Source of the DNA: Hawksworthiomyces lignivorus
Taxonomy: Eukaryota; Ascomycota; Sordariomycetes; Ophiostomatales; Ophiostomataceae
Assembly (NCBI GenBank): GCA_002917075.1
Contig: NTMA01000073.1
Location: 62,001 to 126,000, forward strand
Direction: 5' to 3'
Length of the DNA: 64,000 nucleotides
Part shown: positions 34,372 through 46,748 of the stretch, in pieces
Layout of the letters: each line of letters starts with the position of its first letter
Position numbering within the stretch: position 1 is the stretch's first letter
The notes under the pieces: generated by a model
Told to the model about the DNA's origin: nothing
Databases searched by the model: none
Seen by the model: the letters and a program-made list of their open reading frames with translations, nothing else
Position numbers and translations under genes: made by a program

Positions 34372-35253
34372 ATGGGAAGCCACGTCTTCCTCTCGCCGGC
34401 CCGGCCCTCAGAGTTGCTCGCCTACATCATCGACCGTTTCGCCTACCCGACCACGCTGGTCGTCTGCGCGTCCAGCGAGCAGTTTGTTCACAGCTGCGCG
34501 GACGACGCAGAAGCAGAAACTGGCCCAGAAGAGGGCGGTGGCCGCCTGTTTCAGACCGCCTCGCTGCTGCAGGTCGCCGTGGCCCGCCACATCCGCGTGG
34601 CCTTTGCGCCGACGGTCGCCCACCTGCGCGCCTTCCTGGCCGCCTTCGATCCAGGGGCCAGCCGGGTGGCGCCGCCGCCGGAGAGAAGCAGCGGTACGTC
34701 CAGCCAGAAGACCCCCGCGCCAGCTCCTACGCTCTTGGTCTATGGTTTCCTCCACCTGCACCGCGACACGAGCGAGTGGAGTGCGCAGGGGCTGGGCGCG
34801 TCGGCGGCCGTCTTGGCTGAGGCGGCCTGGCGTTGCCGGTGGGACGCGGCGGTCGTGGAGGCTAAGGGTGCCAATGACGATGATGCGGGCTCTGCGAATG
34901 TGCTAGATGAAAAGCTGCCTGTGCTGAGCACGGTGCCCCGGCGGCAGCTGCAGCGGGCGGGCTATCCGCTGCGCACGGAGCGGGTCCGTGCTGTCCTAGA
35001 GCGGTGGTTCGAGCTTCGGACAGGGCCGTGGGACGAGCCACCGACTACTGAAGGCAAAGATGCCGGAACTACAGCCGCAGACGAGAACAGAAAGCAGGAG
35101 CCAGAACCAACGCAACAAGAAAAACTAACACAACTGTCGGAACCAGCAAAACAACAACCGGAACCAGTACCACCAGCACCAAAGACATACGTAAAAGACA
35201 GCGAGGACGAAGACGAGCCTCTCTCAGACGAAGACATGGCATACGCCAAATAA
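34372..35253 (+). CDS. Unrecognised protein, possibly RecA-like fold
   Basis: Single exon, 293 residues, starting at the ATG of MGSHVFLSPARPSELL. I do not recognise it with confidence. Residues 1-225 alternate hydrophobic strands and helices (TTLVVCAS, IRVAFAPTVAHLRAFLAAF, TLLVYGFLHLHRDTSEWSAQ, RAVLERWFEL), which resembles the alternating pattern of RecA/Rad51-paralogue proteins that have lost Walker A. That is only an impression. The last 65 residues are Glu/Gln/Pro-rich and end in an acidic segment (SEDEDEPLSDEDMAYAK) that looks like a casein-kinase-2 or interaction tail. It converges on NUF2, with 225 bases between stops. Codon use matches its neighbours, so a real gene is likely. Confidence 0.65.
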   Translation: MGSHVFLSPARPSELLAYIIDRFAYPTTLVVCASSEQFVHSCADDAEAETGPEEGGGRLFQTASLLQVAVARHIRVAFAPTVAHLRAFLAAFDPGASRVAPPPERSSGTSSQKTPAPAPTLLVYGFLHLHRDTSEWSAQGLGASAAVLAEAAWRCRWDAAVVEAKGANDDDAGSANVLDEKLPVLSTVPRRQLQRAGYPLRTERVRAVLERWFELRTGPWDEPPTTEGKDAGTTAADENRKQEPEPTQQEKLTQLSEPAKQQPEPVPPAPKTYVKDSEDEDEPLSDEDMAYAK

Positions 35254-35478
35254 GAGAAGACAGCGAGACGTGATTATATTTAGTACAGATTCTTTAAAAC
35301 GTTACCAATTTTGGATGCAATAGCCATTGCCCGATGTACATTCTGGATCCCGTCCGAAACACCGAAAACGCCGCCATTGGTATCTATGTCGTGAACCTCC
35401 CATTCCCAACATCAATCATGAAGAGCGCCAAAAAGCACATGCAGAGCAAAATTTTACAGCAGAGGAAGTTCTTCCTCC

Positions 35479-36966
35479 TCACATCGTCTGCTCCATCTCG
35501 GTGATGTACAGCTTGATGTGCGACTCCATCTTGAGGTACTCGTCGTAAGCGTTGTGGATCTCGTTCTCGATGTTCTCCTTGAGGTCCAGCATCTTCAGAT
35601 GAGTTAGTGGCTGAAATGACCAAAAATCTCCAAAAAAAAAAAAAGCATACAGGAGAGGTGGGATGGGACGACTTACCTTCTTCTCGGTCTGCTCGATGCG
35701 GACGCGGCGCTTCTCAATGTCGCGGCCCTTTTCGATGCGCTCCTCGTTGAGGGTGCGGTGGACGGCCTTGAGCTCCTCCATCTTCTCCTTGGCCTCGTGG
35801 GCCTTCTGGGCGCTCTGCTCGCGCAGCTTCTCGGTGCGCTCGGTCCACTTGGCGAGCTGCTTCTGCAGCATGAGCTCGGCGCGCTCGACCTCCTTGACGT
35901 CGGCGCCGCGCTCGGTGAGGGCGTCGCGCTGGCGGGTCTTCTTGGCGTTGTCGTCCTCCTCGCGGGCGAGCTCGCCGCCGATCTCCTCGAGCAGCTTGCT
36001 GCAGGCGGCGACGTCGGCGGCGACGACGGAGAAGGAGTCGGCCGACGTCTGCAGGGCGCGGGCGCGGCGCTCGAGCGCCTCGACGTGGGCGCGGTTGGCG
36101 GCCAGCGTGGCCGACAGGTCGGCCAGCACCGCCTGCAGCGCGGCGGGGCTCTGCAGCACGTAGGGCCGCAGCTTGGCGCTCTCCTGGCGCAGCACGAGCT
36201 TGGTCTGCGCGCGGGCCTCGAGCTGCTCGACCAGCTGCTTCTTGCGGTCGCGCGCCGCGTCGAGCCGCGCGCCCACCTGCTTCTGGCTGCGCTGCAGCTC
36301 GACGAGCCGCCGCTTGAGCTCGTCGTTGCGCCGCGTCTTCTCGCGCGCCGCCGCCTCCGCCTGCCCGCGCTGCCGCCGCAGCTCCGCCAGCCGCGCCTCC
36401 AGGTCCTGGTTCGCCCCGTACAGCGCCTCGGCGCGCTGCCGCGCCAGCGCCCCGCGGTGCGCGTGCGGGTCCACCAGGTGGCCCTGGCCCTCGCGGAACC
36501 GCACAAAGTTGATCAGGTAGCTCAGGATCATCACCAGCCGGTCGTACGTCGGCCGGTACAGGTCCGTGTACGAAAAGTCCCGCACGCAGCACTCCGCCAG
36601 CAGCACCCGCAGCGACGCGCAGAACCCCATCAGGCACCGCGTGTCCGCCGGCATCAGCGCGTCGCCCTGCTCCGCCCCGCACACCTCCTCCGCCGCCGCC
36701 CGCATCGCCGGCTCCACCGTCTCCCGCGTCACGTTCAGCAGCTCCTCCGCGAACCACTCAAAGATCTTCTGCACCAGCAGCGGGTTCGGCTTCTGCAGGT
36801 CCGCCACCGTAAACGGGATCCCCATGTCCGCCACGCACGCCACGATCTCCTTGTCCGTCAGCCGCACCAGAAGGTCCGGCACGTCCTTCTGCCGCGCATT
36901 GCGGTGGTGGTGGCCCTGGTGCTGCTGGTTGGGCGGGATGATGGACATCCGCGGGTTGAAGGCCAT
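35479..36966 (-). CDS. NUF2: Kinetochore NDC80-complex subunit Nuf2
   Basis: Two exons on the minus strand: 36966-35677 and 35592-35479, giving 467 residues. The 84-base intron (GTAAGT...CTAAC...GAAG) is open in frame and encodes a foreign Phe-rich stretch if retained. The N-terminal calponin-homology domain spans about residues 25-155 ([20 protein letters not shown], then [21 protein letters not shown]). The rest is nearly continuous coiled coil rich in Arg/Glu/Ala/Gln. Nuf2 pairs with Ndc80 through CH domains and coiled coils to attach kinetochores to spindle microtubules. Length and domain order match fungal Nuf2. The coiled coil is unusually Ala/Arg-rich, which follows the local GC bias. 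Confidence 0.94.
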   Translation of the reverse strand: MAFNPRMSIIPPNQQHQGHHHRNARQKDVPDLLVRLTDKEIVACVADMGIPFTVADLQKPNPLLVQKIFEWFAEELLNVTRETVEPAMRAAAEEVCGAEQGDALMPADTRCLMGFCASLRVLLAECCVRDFSYTDLYRPTYDRLVMILSYLINFVRFREGQGHLVDPHAHRGALARQRAEALYGANQDLEARLAELRRQRGQAEAAAREKTRRNDELKRRLVELQRSQKQVGARLDAARDRKKQLVEQLEARAQTKLVLRQESAKLRPYVLQSPAALQAVLADLSATLAANRAHVEALERRARALQTSADSFSVVAADVAACSKLLEEIGGELAREEDDNAKKTRQRDALTERGADVKEVERAELMLQKQLAKWTERTEKLREQSAQKAHEAKEKMEELKAVHRTLNEERIEKGRDIEKRRVRIEQTEKKVSRPIPPLLYAFFFFGDFWSFQPLTHLKMLDLKENIENEIHNAYDEYLKMESHIKLYITEMEQTM

Positions 36967-39900
36967 GTCGAATGGCAGGTTGGTGTGCGCGGTAAGTCGC
37001 TCTTCGTAGAATCAATCGTTACAAGAAATCGGGAAATAATCGTGCTTGTCAAATGCCAATGTTGTCGAAGAAGACGATGATATTCAGCTCGCTTTTTTTT
37101 TGTTCTTTTGTTGCCTTTTACGACGTTTAATTTCGCGCTTGTAGTTCATAGCGGAGGGGGAAAATAATGCGGCAGCTTTGTCGCGTGTTTTGGTGTTGAG
37201 AGACAACAAAATGTGGGGGCTGTTGCCGAGCAACGCGTTTTATTCTACAGCTGGCGCTTTTGCGCTCTCTACTCCGTACAAATTTAGTTTATTCATATAA
37301 AACTATTGCGATACGCAGCTTGGCTTGCTTTTCTTCATTTCTCTTCTATTATCAAATGAATGCAATGCGGCGAGTTGTCCCTCCCAAGCCCATGTAATGA
37401 AACCAAGTCCGGGGGGGCGGAATGGCCGACAGGGTTGGCGAAATGACCGCGTAAAGCAAAAAGACAAGCCTGCGGCGATGTTCAAATTACCTGGGCAGGA
37501 CGACGCCCTATCAGCTTCTGCGGCACAGCTATCTGTTGCCCGACGATATTTTATGAAATTGAGGCGCCGAGACGATATGCAAAGATCGGCCGGTTACGAT
37601 GCCACAAAAGAAATGAGAGCCATGTCGCCCATGAGAGCTTAACGTAAACAGCACACAGAGCGCACGCGGCGCACGAAACACACGAAACACACGCAGCGAA
37701 TACAGCACGCAGAGCAGAGCAGACGGAATAAAAGAACATTGTTATCAGAGAAGCCACCAGCTCGGTCTGCACGTCTTTGCGGTGTGGCACTCTATCTGCG
37801 GCTGGACTTTCTCTCCTACAATAGGATTACACGGTAAGATATCTGAAGTTTTGCTTGCACGTGCATGAGCTCTCCGTACCCTGCGTATCGCGCATGAACA
37901 GCGCAGCCAGCAAACCATTATTAGCCACCACAGGAAAAACCGCACTTCTTGCCGGCCCAAATTCCTGCTTGGCATCTTGATCCCATCACAGCGAGCAAGG
38001 GGAGGGGGATGAAACTCCGCAGCCAATCAGAGGAGCGATGGCCGAGAAACACGCTTATGCAAAGTCAGACTGGAAGAAGCAAAAAAAGAAAGCAGAGCAA
38101 GCCAAACCTGCCTGCAGCTAGACTTTTTGAAACACTAGGCTGAGCCAAGGAGACCGGGTCGTGGGTCGCTTTTCCTTCCAACTTGTTCTGAAGGATTGTT
38201 CTGCCGGGCGAATCAAGTTTGGGATGACGGGAACAGACAGCAGAAGAGATCAAGAGAAGAGCAGCACTTGCTCCAAGCCAAAAATAACTACTGTAGAAAG
38301 ACCCTAGTACAGTGTACATCTCACGCTCTCTGCGTCGACCTAAATTGGGCAACTTTACAGTAAGACGTCAGATACGCTAGGCACGCCAGAGGAGCTGTGT
38401 CCCACTCCAAATCATGCACTCTTGAGCAGAAGAGCTACGAGTACGCAGGAGGCTGGCTATATGAAATACCTGAGATGTTTCTCAGGTTTTGTTCGTTCGT
38501 ACCTCGTAGACACATGTTGTGCTAGGCTCGGCCAAGCCCCTGCTGTGCGACTGCCCTACAGGACGGCCAGGATGAAGCAGCGCGAATTTCGTGTCAGTGC
38601 CTCTCTTCCCGACAAGGCTTTTCTCTGCTTCGAAGGCAGCTGTCTATGCCGCCTCTCGCTCGACTTTGCAACGCTTTTTGCCTTTTTCTTTATTCTGCTT
38701 CTTTTCTTTTTTGTCTCGTGTGTCCCAGGGCCCGGCATGTCCGTGGGTGACGTCTCACCATGATGGGATCATCCGAAAGAAGGACACAATCCGATATGGT
38801 GCAGAATCACTCTGACGTCGTCCTTGGTTGATTTCTTTTTTGCCCATGGCTAAAATGAATATCGGGTCAACCAAATTTGGACACCCCTGGCAGCCAATCC
38901 AGACCCGAAATCCAGCCCTATCGCTCATCTCACGAGATGACTTTTAGATTAAAGACATTCGAGGTGGCCATGAGACAATACGAGGTCCATCTCGTACTCG
39001 CGCAGAGGATTAATGGGCGACAATGACCGGGTTGGCAGCACAGCCTTTTTGTTCTCATATCAGCTGCCTTTGTTGTGTAGGACGGAAATAGAACCAACAA
39101 CAGGGGAGCCTCCTCTGCTCTGCGCTCAGGATATCATGTTCTGCAGACCGTAGCGTGCGCCTATCTTTGTTGGCCAGGAATTGCTTGCAGCAGGCCAAAT
39201 AAGCATAGTAGACGTGCAGGCTGCCGCGCTTCTAGCATCATCGCCCCGTTTTTGTCCAGTTTCCTTTGGCACAGAGAGGCACAGAGAGAGAGATGCGCCG
39301 TTCGCCGGCCTGCGACAAAGAGAAAGACCCGCATTTTGCATCTCTCGTATCTCATTCTCATCTGTGTTCATCTAATTTGCTCGCGCAGGTACAGAATACA
39401 TATTGCCCCGGCAGATGATGACGGGCCTGCTCGATACGGCAGGCGGGAAAAGGCAGCAACGGGCACCTCCATCCAGTGCAAGACAGCAATAACGCAAGTC
39501 AACCAAAGAGAGGAGAGATGTGGCAGCAACTCATATAAAACCACGTTGAACATGCGCGTAGCCGAAGATGGTCCTTATCTCGCTTGCTCCTCTCCCTCTT
39601 GTCCCTCGCAACTCTTGTGTACAGAGCAATGCCGTCTCTTCCATGATATGTACGTAGCCGAGACAAGAGACAGAAAATAGAGCAATAAGAGAAAGACAAA
39701 AGAGAGAGAAAAAGAGAATGATGCGGCGTTTTTGCGTACGGCCGCTGTCTTCCCACCCTCCCACTGTCCCGTTTATCATACTTACAGAGCAGCAAAGCAC
39801 TCTACGTGTACTTACGGCGGCGCACGTGGCAGGCGCATTTCCATTAAAACAAAGTGCATATTGTCTGTATTACTCGTACACATTTTGTGTACGAAGATTC

Positions 39901-42655
39901 TTATGTATTAACTAACTGCTTTGGTATTTTAGTTACGTGTAAGATACGTTTACAGCTTGCAGTTGCCCAGCAAAGCGCAGCCGTTGGAGAAAGAGAAGGA
40001 ACTACAGAGTATTGCCGCAGAGCACGGTACTTTTGAGCAACCCGTTTTCGATTTACAAGGCAGGCACTTTACAAAAAGACTAGGAAAATTCAAACGGTCA
40101 TGGTCTGTTCCAGCGACAGCTCTAACCTGTAGAGGAGAAGGGGCGATGAAAAAGACGAGAAAAAGTGGGAAAGGTGGGGGCTGATCGTTCGCGACTACCA
40201 TTTTCGTTCACCAAGAACAAGCGGGCCGTTCGATCTAGCGCTGGATTCTCTCTTTTCCTTGCCAGCATAGGAAGCCAACACGAGAACTTGCAGGAAAAAG
40301 CGGCCAATTCGGGTCTTCTCTGACTCGGGAAGGCACGGTTTTAGAGGCGGAAGCTGCCTCTGTTCGTTCTTGTCTTCGTGCCTCGCTAGGCCCAAAAATA
40401 AGACTTAGTTATACAGTAAAATACGTCCAGAAATAATCAGGAAAACAAATATAAAGAAAGAAATAAAGAATGAGAAGAAAAGAAAAGAAAGAAGAGGGAC
40501 AGATAAGGACACCGAGAAAAAGAGGCCCTATCGCATCCCTCTCTTCTGTTTCTTCGTCCCTTTCTTCTTCCTTCAACCTATCACCAACTTCAACGTTGGC
40601 AGCAGAGCCAGACCAACCCCAAAACGGTGTCAAAAAGCATCCACCCACACCCTTTCTCACCCGCATCTGCAGCACATCGAGCAAACACACACACTTCTCT
40701 GCAGCCCTGTAGGCCAACCAGCGCGCTGGAAGCAAAAAGCTGTGACATGGCGGTGCTCTAGCTCTCGATTCTGCGTGCTTTCTTGTCCTTTTCTGCCTTT
40801 TCGTCTCTCTTCTCCTCTTCCCCGTTAGACTTCCCCGTCTGCCCTGCTGCAAGTTGTGTCTTTGTACCTGCTCTCGCCCCTTTCATGTACCTAGTCTACC
40901 AGCCACCAGTCATACCCTCCTCGACAGCAGAGTCGTTTTGTCTCTGTTCTTGTCTCTCGCCTCCAGTCTAGCAGATATCCACCCTCCACAAGGGCAACTT
41001 GTGGCCAAGTTTTGTAGGCGATCCGTGCCTGTTCGTATACTTGCGTTTGTCAGGCATTACATCGTTCGTGATACGAAAATCTGTAGACTACTCGTACACT
41101 CAAAGTGCTAGCTCGTCTGTCCACCCCTGCTTTTTGTCCTCTTTTTGGCTCTCTCCACTCTGCAGTCTCGTCATATTTTCTTTCACCGTTCTCTCTCTCT
41201 GGGGCTATCATCTGCAGCAAGGATTAACGCCCCTCTCGTCGTCTAGAAAAAGAAAAGTCCGGCGCCAGACAAAATCGGTGAATAGTGCGCATTCCCATGC
41301 CGGCAGCTATTCCTTGGGACTTGCTTTTTTTTTAGGTCCTTGTTACACTTCCAAGGTTCTTCGACCAGCCCTGTGACATACCCGACTTAGAACAGTTGCG
41401 TCACCCAAGAAGACAGCCAAAAAAAAGAAGGAAAACAAGCACCGAGATCCCCTGGTAGAGTCTGTGATCCCAGCGACCAGCCATTTTCAAGCATATATGT
41501 GACCCTGCCCGGCTCGAATTCTTCGAATCTCCGCGCCGTGTTTCGTCTAATGACGTCCTCTTGCGTCGATTTTCTAGCTGGATCTTGTCGTTCCAAGCAT
41601 TTCACCTCTTACCTCGTCTCTTCTTTTCTCTCGCTTTCTTCTAGTCTTTTTCCACATACCTCTCTCTCTTGCTTTTTACATTCCCCTCCCTGTCGCGTTT
41701 CTTCTTGTCACTTTTTGCGCCCTGCTTTCTGCCCTGCGCTTTGTCCCCATTTGTCGTTGGGTTACAACCGCGGAGACGACAACGCAGCCAAATACAAGTC
41801 ATAAGGCTTACGCAAACGCAGAGCGTAGTAGCGACGAAGCCAAGGCACAGCGCATAAATTGTTCGGCACACACATCACTCAATAACACAGCTCCAATATA
41901 ACCTCTTGGACCCTTTTCTTTCAACGACCCACCCCTGGGGATACTGCAATACTCCGTGCTGTTGGGGGCGAATACCCAGCCAGAGAAAAGGACGAAAGGG
42001 ATTGAGAGGCAATTTACGAGGAAGAATACGTGGTGGAGATCACTGCATTTATTTCTGCGCCAGGGAGCAGGGAATCGGACCCTGATGCACACCACTTTTC
42101 TTTACTGCTTCTCTCCGCCCTTCCCTGCTTTCCTGAATTCATCCACGGCGGGGCCGCCTTTTCTCTCATCATCCTTTACATACCCGAGAAGAATCCTTTC
42201 GATTATCCAGCCCATCCCGCACAGACAGGCAGAGAAAGGAGCAAGAGGAGAGAAAAGTCAGACAACACAGCCTCACACTCGACGTCTTTTCTCCCTTCTC
42301 ATTCTCTTCGTCTGACTGCGATATTTCTGTTTCTTCATTCTCCATCTTTCATTTTTGTCCAACTCTACGACGCTGCCTAATAAGTCATAGGTCGCCAATA
42401 ACCGACAAGACGACGAACCAAATATTTAGATCTTCTTTTCATGACATTTGTACCAAGCTCAACCGCCACACAACCACACGCAACCACACGCAAACTAACA
42501 GCATCCTCACCATGAGCGCAAGCCACGACAGACACCATATTCAAATGACATCAAGGGATCTTGCACCTGACCAGAACAGTTGCTAGACCTACGACCACGG
42601 TCTCGTTCTGCCATCTTCGTCGGCTTGCCCGAGTGGCAAATCTCACCGATCCAAA
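36967..42655. other. Gene-free region of about 5.7 kb
   Basis: No supportable gene on either strand. The segment next to NUF2 holds its promoter and a TACTCCGTA motif (37270-37278). From about 40780 to 42400 the plus strand becomes CT-rich, consistent with a long promoter or leader of the 998-residue gene at 42656. Scattered short open frames show no domain or joinable splice chain. Confidence 0.55.
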
Positions 42656-45652
42656 ATGGCCCTCTGGCTTTTTGGACGCAAGAGTCGGCGGAAACGCGGC
42701 CGCGCCGGCTCTCTTGCAGACGGCGGCGGCCAACCCGCCGCTCCACTACGCAGCTATACCGCTCCCGAAGTCGCTGCGGGACCAATATCGTCATCGCCTA
42801 TTCGCCGACGAAGCAGTAATCGCAAGCAGCGAACAGAACCGAACAAGCTGCAGCGCCGTGTTCGCACTTATAGCTTCGAGTCGGGCCGGGTTGACATGCT
42901 TGACGTCGGCAACGGCCGCGCTCTGAAAGCTACCGGTCGCCGCACTACAAACAAATCCACACCCTCCCCTCATGCCAGCGGTGCGCTTGGTCCTTTTCGC
43001 AAGTCGAACGGATCTGCCCTTGACAACCTCAACAGCCAAGCCGACAGAAACAATTCTGACAGGGCCGCTCTAGGCCGTGTGCCGACGCTTTATCATCCAA
43101 GCAAGCGCGATGGCGAACATCTCGTCCAGCGCACAAAGACCAGCAAGAGACGGAAAAATGCGCACAACCGCGAGCGGGAGGCCGAGATCAAAGCCATGAG
43201 CAATCCGAAAGACATCTTCAACGTCGGCAGCGATTTTGCACCTGCGCGGCCGGCTGCTGAAGCATGGACCGCTGGTCGTCCCATGAAAAGAGAAACAATA
43301 AAGGCTCATGGTGGCACATTCGGCACACGGCATAGCAAACACAAGGAACGGCGGCCTAGCGATATCTCTTTACCTAGCGCCGAGTCCATTGACTCGGCAA
43401 TGTCGTCTGATTCTGAGCAGATCGCCTATATCATCTCGCCGCTGTCCGCTCTCGCTCCAAAGCCGACGATTCGATACGCTTCACAGCCCCGAATTGGACC
43501 GCCAAGCGGCGGATCGCTGCTGCATAGGCTCCCGTCGCAGAAGAGAAAGCTTTCCATGCCAATTCCTGAAGCAACACTGAAGGCGCACAAGCGCGTCGAC
43601 GATCTCGCGGATGACATGAACGCGAGCGATCTGCGAGAGTTGATGGAGAGAGACAAGCGGAGGCGAGAGAGAAAGCGACTTCGCGAAGAAGAAAGAGCGG
43701 AGCGGCGCTTAGTGCGGCAGGAAGAGAGACAGCGACGTCTTGATGCGCAGGGCGATGACGGTAGTTCTGAAGCCGGGCCGAGCACAGCTTCTAACCTAGC
43801 ACGCGGCGTATTAGGCCGCGAGGCAGTTGGCTTAGGCATTGACACAACGTCCGCCGTCGTGACTTCGTCGACAAGACGACAGTCGCCACCTCCCCTGCCC
43901 ACTCCACCTCCTCGCGATTCTTTTGAGCGTAGAGAACAGCAGCGGCCAGAAGAGCAGCCAGAACGGCAATCGCCCCCGAGCGGCTCTGCTGCTTCGGTAG
44001 TAGAGGGCAATACCGACGCCAATCTAGCAAACAGTGATGTGGGTTCGGCAGCTAGTTCGAGGCGCCGAGCCTCTCCGGTTGATATGTTTCACCGCCCCGA
44101 CAGCATCCCTATGGCTCCTGCGGAGCTTGAGCTCCCCCCCGCACCAGTACAAGTGGCTAGCACACGGAGAGAAACTGCTCCTATTCCAGCGCGGACAAAT
44201 TCAAAGCTAAGGAAGCTCATGAAACTGAGGAAACGTCTGTCGAAATCGTCGTCACTCGCAGAGCATGACAGTCTCGGCAGGGCCAACGACAGCATCACCC
44301 AGAAGACTTCCCGCAGTGGCTCAACCCGCGGGCCGCTGTCTTGGGGTTCTCTTGGGGCGCTGTTCCGATGGGGCTCCAAGGCAAAACGAGGTTCGGGGCC
44401 GTCGTCATTTTCCAATCTGTCTCGCGACTCCATGGCGGCCCATTCATCAATTCAGCGGTCACAAAATCAGCTAGAGTCAAACTCGCAGGCACAGCTGCAG
44501 CTGCAGCCACAGATCCCAGCCGCATCCGCTACCGTCGCTGCCCCAGCAGTCATCCCTGCTGCAACTGCCAGTAGTTCACATCCGCTCAAGGTGCAAAGCA
44601 ATGCTCCTAAGCGAACGCTGTCGCGGTTCCGAGAGGATCTCCCCGATTTCCTCATGTCACCCCCAGATTCTCGTCTTCAGTCTCCTGAGGCAGAGCCGAT
44701 CCCATCACAGCATCAGTTGCTGGAGGAGGCCTTTCCAGATGCGAACCAGCATACCCAGTTCTTTACTGATGACGATGACGACGAGGAATCCATTATTGGA
44801 ACGCCCATTGCCTTCCATCAGAACCAGCAACTGCAATCTTCCCATGACAGCAACAGCATTGGTAACAGCCTGACAAATGGTGCTCGTGACACCCCCACAT
44901 CGTGGATGCAAATGGATGGGACCGAGCCGTCTCCGGAACCCCAGCAGTCTCTGTCGCTGGCCTCCATTGATTCGGAGGGCTCTTGGTTGTCCGGCCGTGC
45001 CACAAGTCGCCGCCGCGTCACAGCGGCGCAGGGATCGTTAGATAGCGTGTCCCGTTCGTACCACCAGCGACCTCTCTCACCCCATGCTCAGCTCGCCTCC
45101 AGTGCAAATGCCGCGATATCTGCTTCGGCGTTATCTCCAGACGATGACGACGCTGCCAGTACGATTGCCGACGACGAGTACATGAACCGCTTGGCCAGGA
45201 ACTCTGCCAACGCAGCTTCACTGTCAGCGCTCAAGCGCGAGTCGACTGGTAATACGCGGCCGTCGAGCGATGACGAGATGGACATCGACAATAGCGAGGC
45301 CGACGATGCTCGCTGGGGCTCGGTCAAGGGGAGGAAAGTCGGGACCATCGTCGTGCCTGGACATACGGCCAACCACATGAAGAGCCGTGAGGGGCTAATG
45401 AAGAACATCTACGACGGCGAAGACAGAAGCGACGTCGAAGACAGTCCTATCAGCCCAGTAAGCCTGACGAGCCCCATCAGCCAAGCAAGCAGCGAGTTCA
45501 AGGAGGAAGAGGCGGGCCTGCAGCGGGCGACTAGCGTGAACCTCGGAAAGAGCCACGCGCGCCACATCAGCGCCGGCAGCGCTAAGCTTCTGGAAATCTC
45601 GCCACGGAATTCGGTGGACGCTAAAGTGCGGTCCCGGGAACCGTTGATGTGA
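42656..45652 (+). CDS. Large disordered protein of unknown function
   Basis: Single exon, 998 residues, ATG at MALWLFGRKSRRKR. I do not recognise the family. It is mostly Ser/Arg/Gln/Pro-rich and disordered. Notable parts are a basic N-terminus, a highly charged helical segment at about residues 330-370 (ELMERDKRRRERKRLREEE and onward) likely to form a single alpha helix or coiled coil, a Leu/Lys basic patch (KLRKLMKLRKRLSKSSS), an acidic run before IGTPIAFH, and a well-ordered-looking C-terminal stretch (GTIVVPGHTANHMKSREGLM) that may be the conserved core. Many Ser-Pro sites suggest regulated phosphorylation. No membrane span or signal peptide is seen. A cytoskeletal, polarity or nuclear scaffold role would all be guesses. 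It is long, has no stops and a consistent codon bias, so it is a real gene. Confidence 0.82.
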   Translation: MALWLFGRKSRRKRGRAGSLADGGGQPAAPLRSYTAPEVAAGPISSSPIRRRSSNRKQRTEPNKLQRRVRTYSFESGRVDMLDVGNGRALKATGRRTTNKSTPSPHASGALGPFRKSNGSALDNLNSQADRNNSDRAALGRVPTLYHPSKRDGEHLVQRTKTSKRRKNAHNREREAEIKAMSNPKDIFNVGSDFAPARPAAEAWTAGRPMKRETIKAHGGTFGTRHSKHKERRPSDISLPSAESIDSAMSSDSEQIAYIISPLSALAPKPTIRYASQPRIGPPSGGSLLHRLPSQKRKLSMPIPEATLKAHKRVDDLADDMNASDLRELMERDKRRRERKRLREEERAERRLVRQEERQRRLDAQGDDGSSEAGPSTASNLARGVLGREAVGLGIDTTSAVVTSSTRRQSPPPLPTPPPRDSFERREQQRPEEQPERQSPPSGSAASVVEGNTDANLANSDVGSAASSRRRASPVDMFHRPDSIPMAPAELELPPAPVQVASTRRETAPIPARTNSKLRKLMKLRKRLSKSSSLAEHDSLGRANDSITQKTSRSGSTRGPLSWGSLGALFRWGSKAKRGSGPSSFSNLSRDSMAAHSSIQRSQNQLESNSQAQLQLQPQIPAASATVAAPAVIPAATASSSHPLKVQSNAPKRTLSRFREDLPDFLMSPPDSRLQSPEAEPIPSQHQLLEEAFPDANQHTQFFTDDDDDEESIIGTPIAFHQNQQLQSSHDSNSIGNSLTNGARDTPTSWMQMDGTEPSPEPQQSLSLASIDSEGSWLSGRATSRRRVTAAQGSLDSVSRSYHQRPLSPHAQLASSANAAISASALSPDDDDAASTIADDEYMNRLARNSANAASLSALKRESTGNTRPSSDDEMDIDNSEADDARWGSVKGRKVGTIVVPGHTANHMKSREGLMKNIYDGEDRSDVEDSPISPVSLTSPISQASSEFKEEEAGLQRATSVNLGKSHARHISAGSAKLLEISPRNSVDAKVRSREPLM

Positions 45653-46748
45653 GGATCGAAAAGTAAGAATTGGAGATTGCCAGAAACACATGAGAGAGAG
45701 AAACCAATGACACCCAACGAGAGAAGACCTACCATTCATTTCAACCAAATTTCCTTGAGTATTTAATTTGCAGGATGCGCCACTCATCAGCACTGACAGC
45801 TCTTCAGCACCATTTTCCTTGGCCTATTCATAGCACCAACTGCAGTCCCTCCTTTACACCTATTTCCTTTATTTGTCTTTGAAAAAAACTCACCTACCAA
45901 CAGCCCCCCAAAAAAATATCAAAATCGAAAACCCAGAAACCCCAAACTATGTCTTCTCTCAGTGTCTATCTCTCCTCTCTTCGTCGTACCGGCTCCCCCC
46001 TCTTGCCTTACTAGTCGCTTGCTGGAAAACTTATGGTGGACGACAGAACACCACGAATGCTTCTTCTCTTTCAACCTTGCTACATTCCTTTATTACTTTT
46101 CCTACCGCTTATACATTGGCCCCAGCTGGCCTCATTCATGTTAATTTGATAGATACCCTTGGCATATTAGTATTGGTTTGCAGTTTGCGTTGGGCTGGCA
46201 TAAAAAGAGGGTATTTCAAAAGGAGAAAATTTGAGAACAGGTTCTCTCATTGTTTGCAAAGGGTTAGTAAGAATGAAAAATTATGATTTGCGAAACTTAT
46301 ATTTATTCGTGAAGCTTCAATGAGGTTATTCTATGGTAGTTTGGATTTCACTCAGCCTTATTTTTATGGTAGCCGTCCTGATGATGTTTGCCTACGGAGT
46401 TATACTCCCCTTGGGCAGGAAACAAGGGTAATGATAGTTCCGGTCCTATGCACTCACGTTGCTAGGATTTCCGTAGGCTTAATTTAAGGTCCACAAATCC
46501 AATGAACTACATAGCGCACGCCTCTACAACACCACAGAATGTCTCTAAAAGCAGTGAAGACGATGCTTCGACTTGCATCTAGATGTGAGCATGAAGGTGG
46601 AGCGTGCGCGAATTCTATCGATTCGGTAAACGTATGTCTCGGAGTAAGGCAACTAGCTCTGCAAGTTGAAGGCTTATTGCATATTTCAACAAGCTATGTC
46701 ATGGTATACCTAGGAGCAGGAGCAATAAGATTCGATTATTGAAGAATA
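45653..46748. other. Convergent 3' region before the NLR gene
   Basis: AT-rich region between the stop codons of the 998-residue gene (+) and the NLR (-). It includes one TACGGAGTT variant (46393). No gene. Confidence 0.6.

Noticed and set aside
35758..37080. 440-codon plus-strand frame opposite NUF2
   Set aside because: Antisense shadow with Leu/Arg/His-rich noise. NUF2 on the other strand has recognised domains.
42060..42127. Possible minus-strand tRNA: perfect 5-bp T-arm around 42068-42084 and a near-matching acceptor strand at 42121-42127
   Set aside because: The loop reads TCCGATT rather than TTCGANN, there is no A-box, no D-arm and no convincing anticodon stem.
42618..42640. A-box-like GCCCGAGTGGCAA sequence just before the 998-residue gene
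   Set aside because: No B-box or cloverleaf follows, and the coding start is only about 30 bases downstream.
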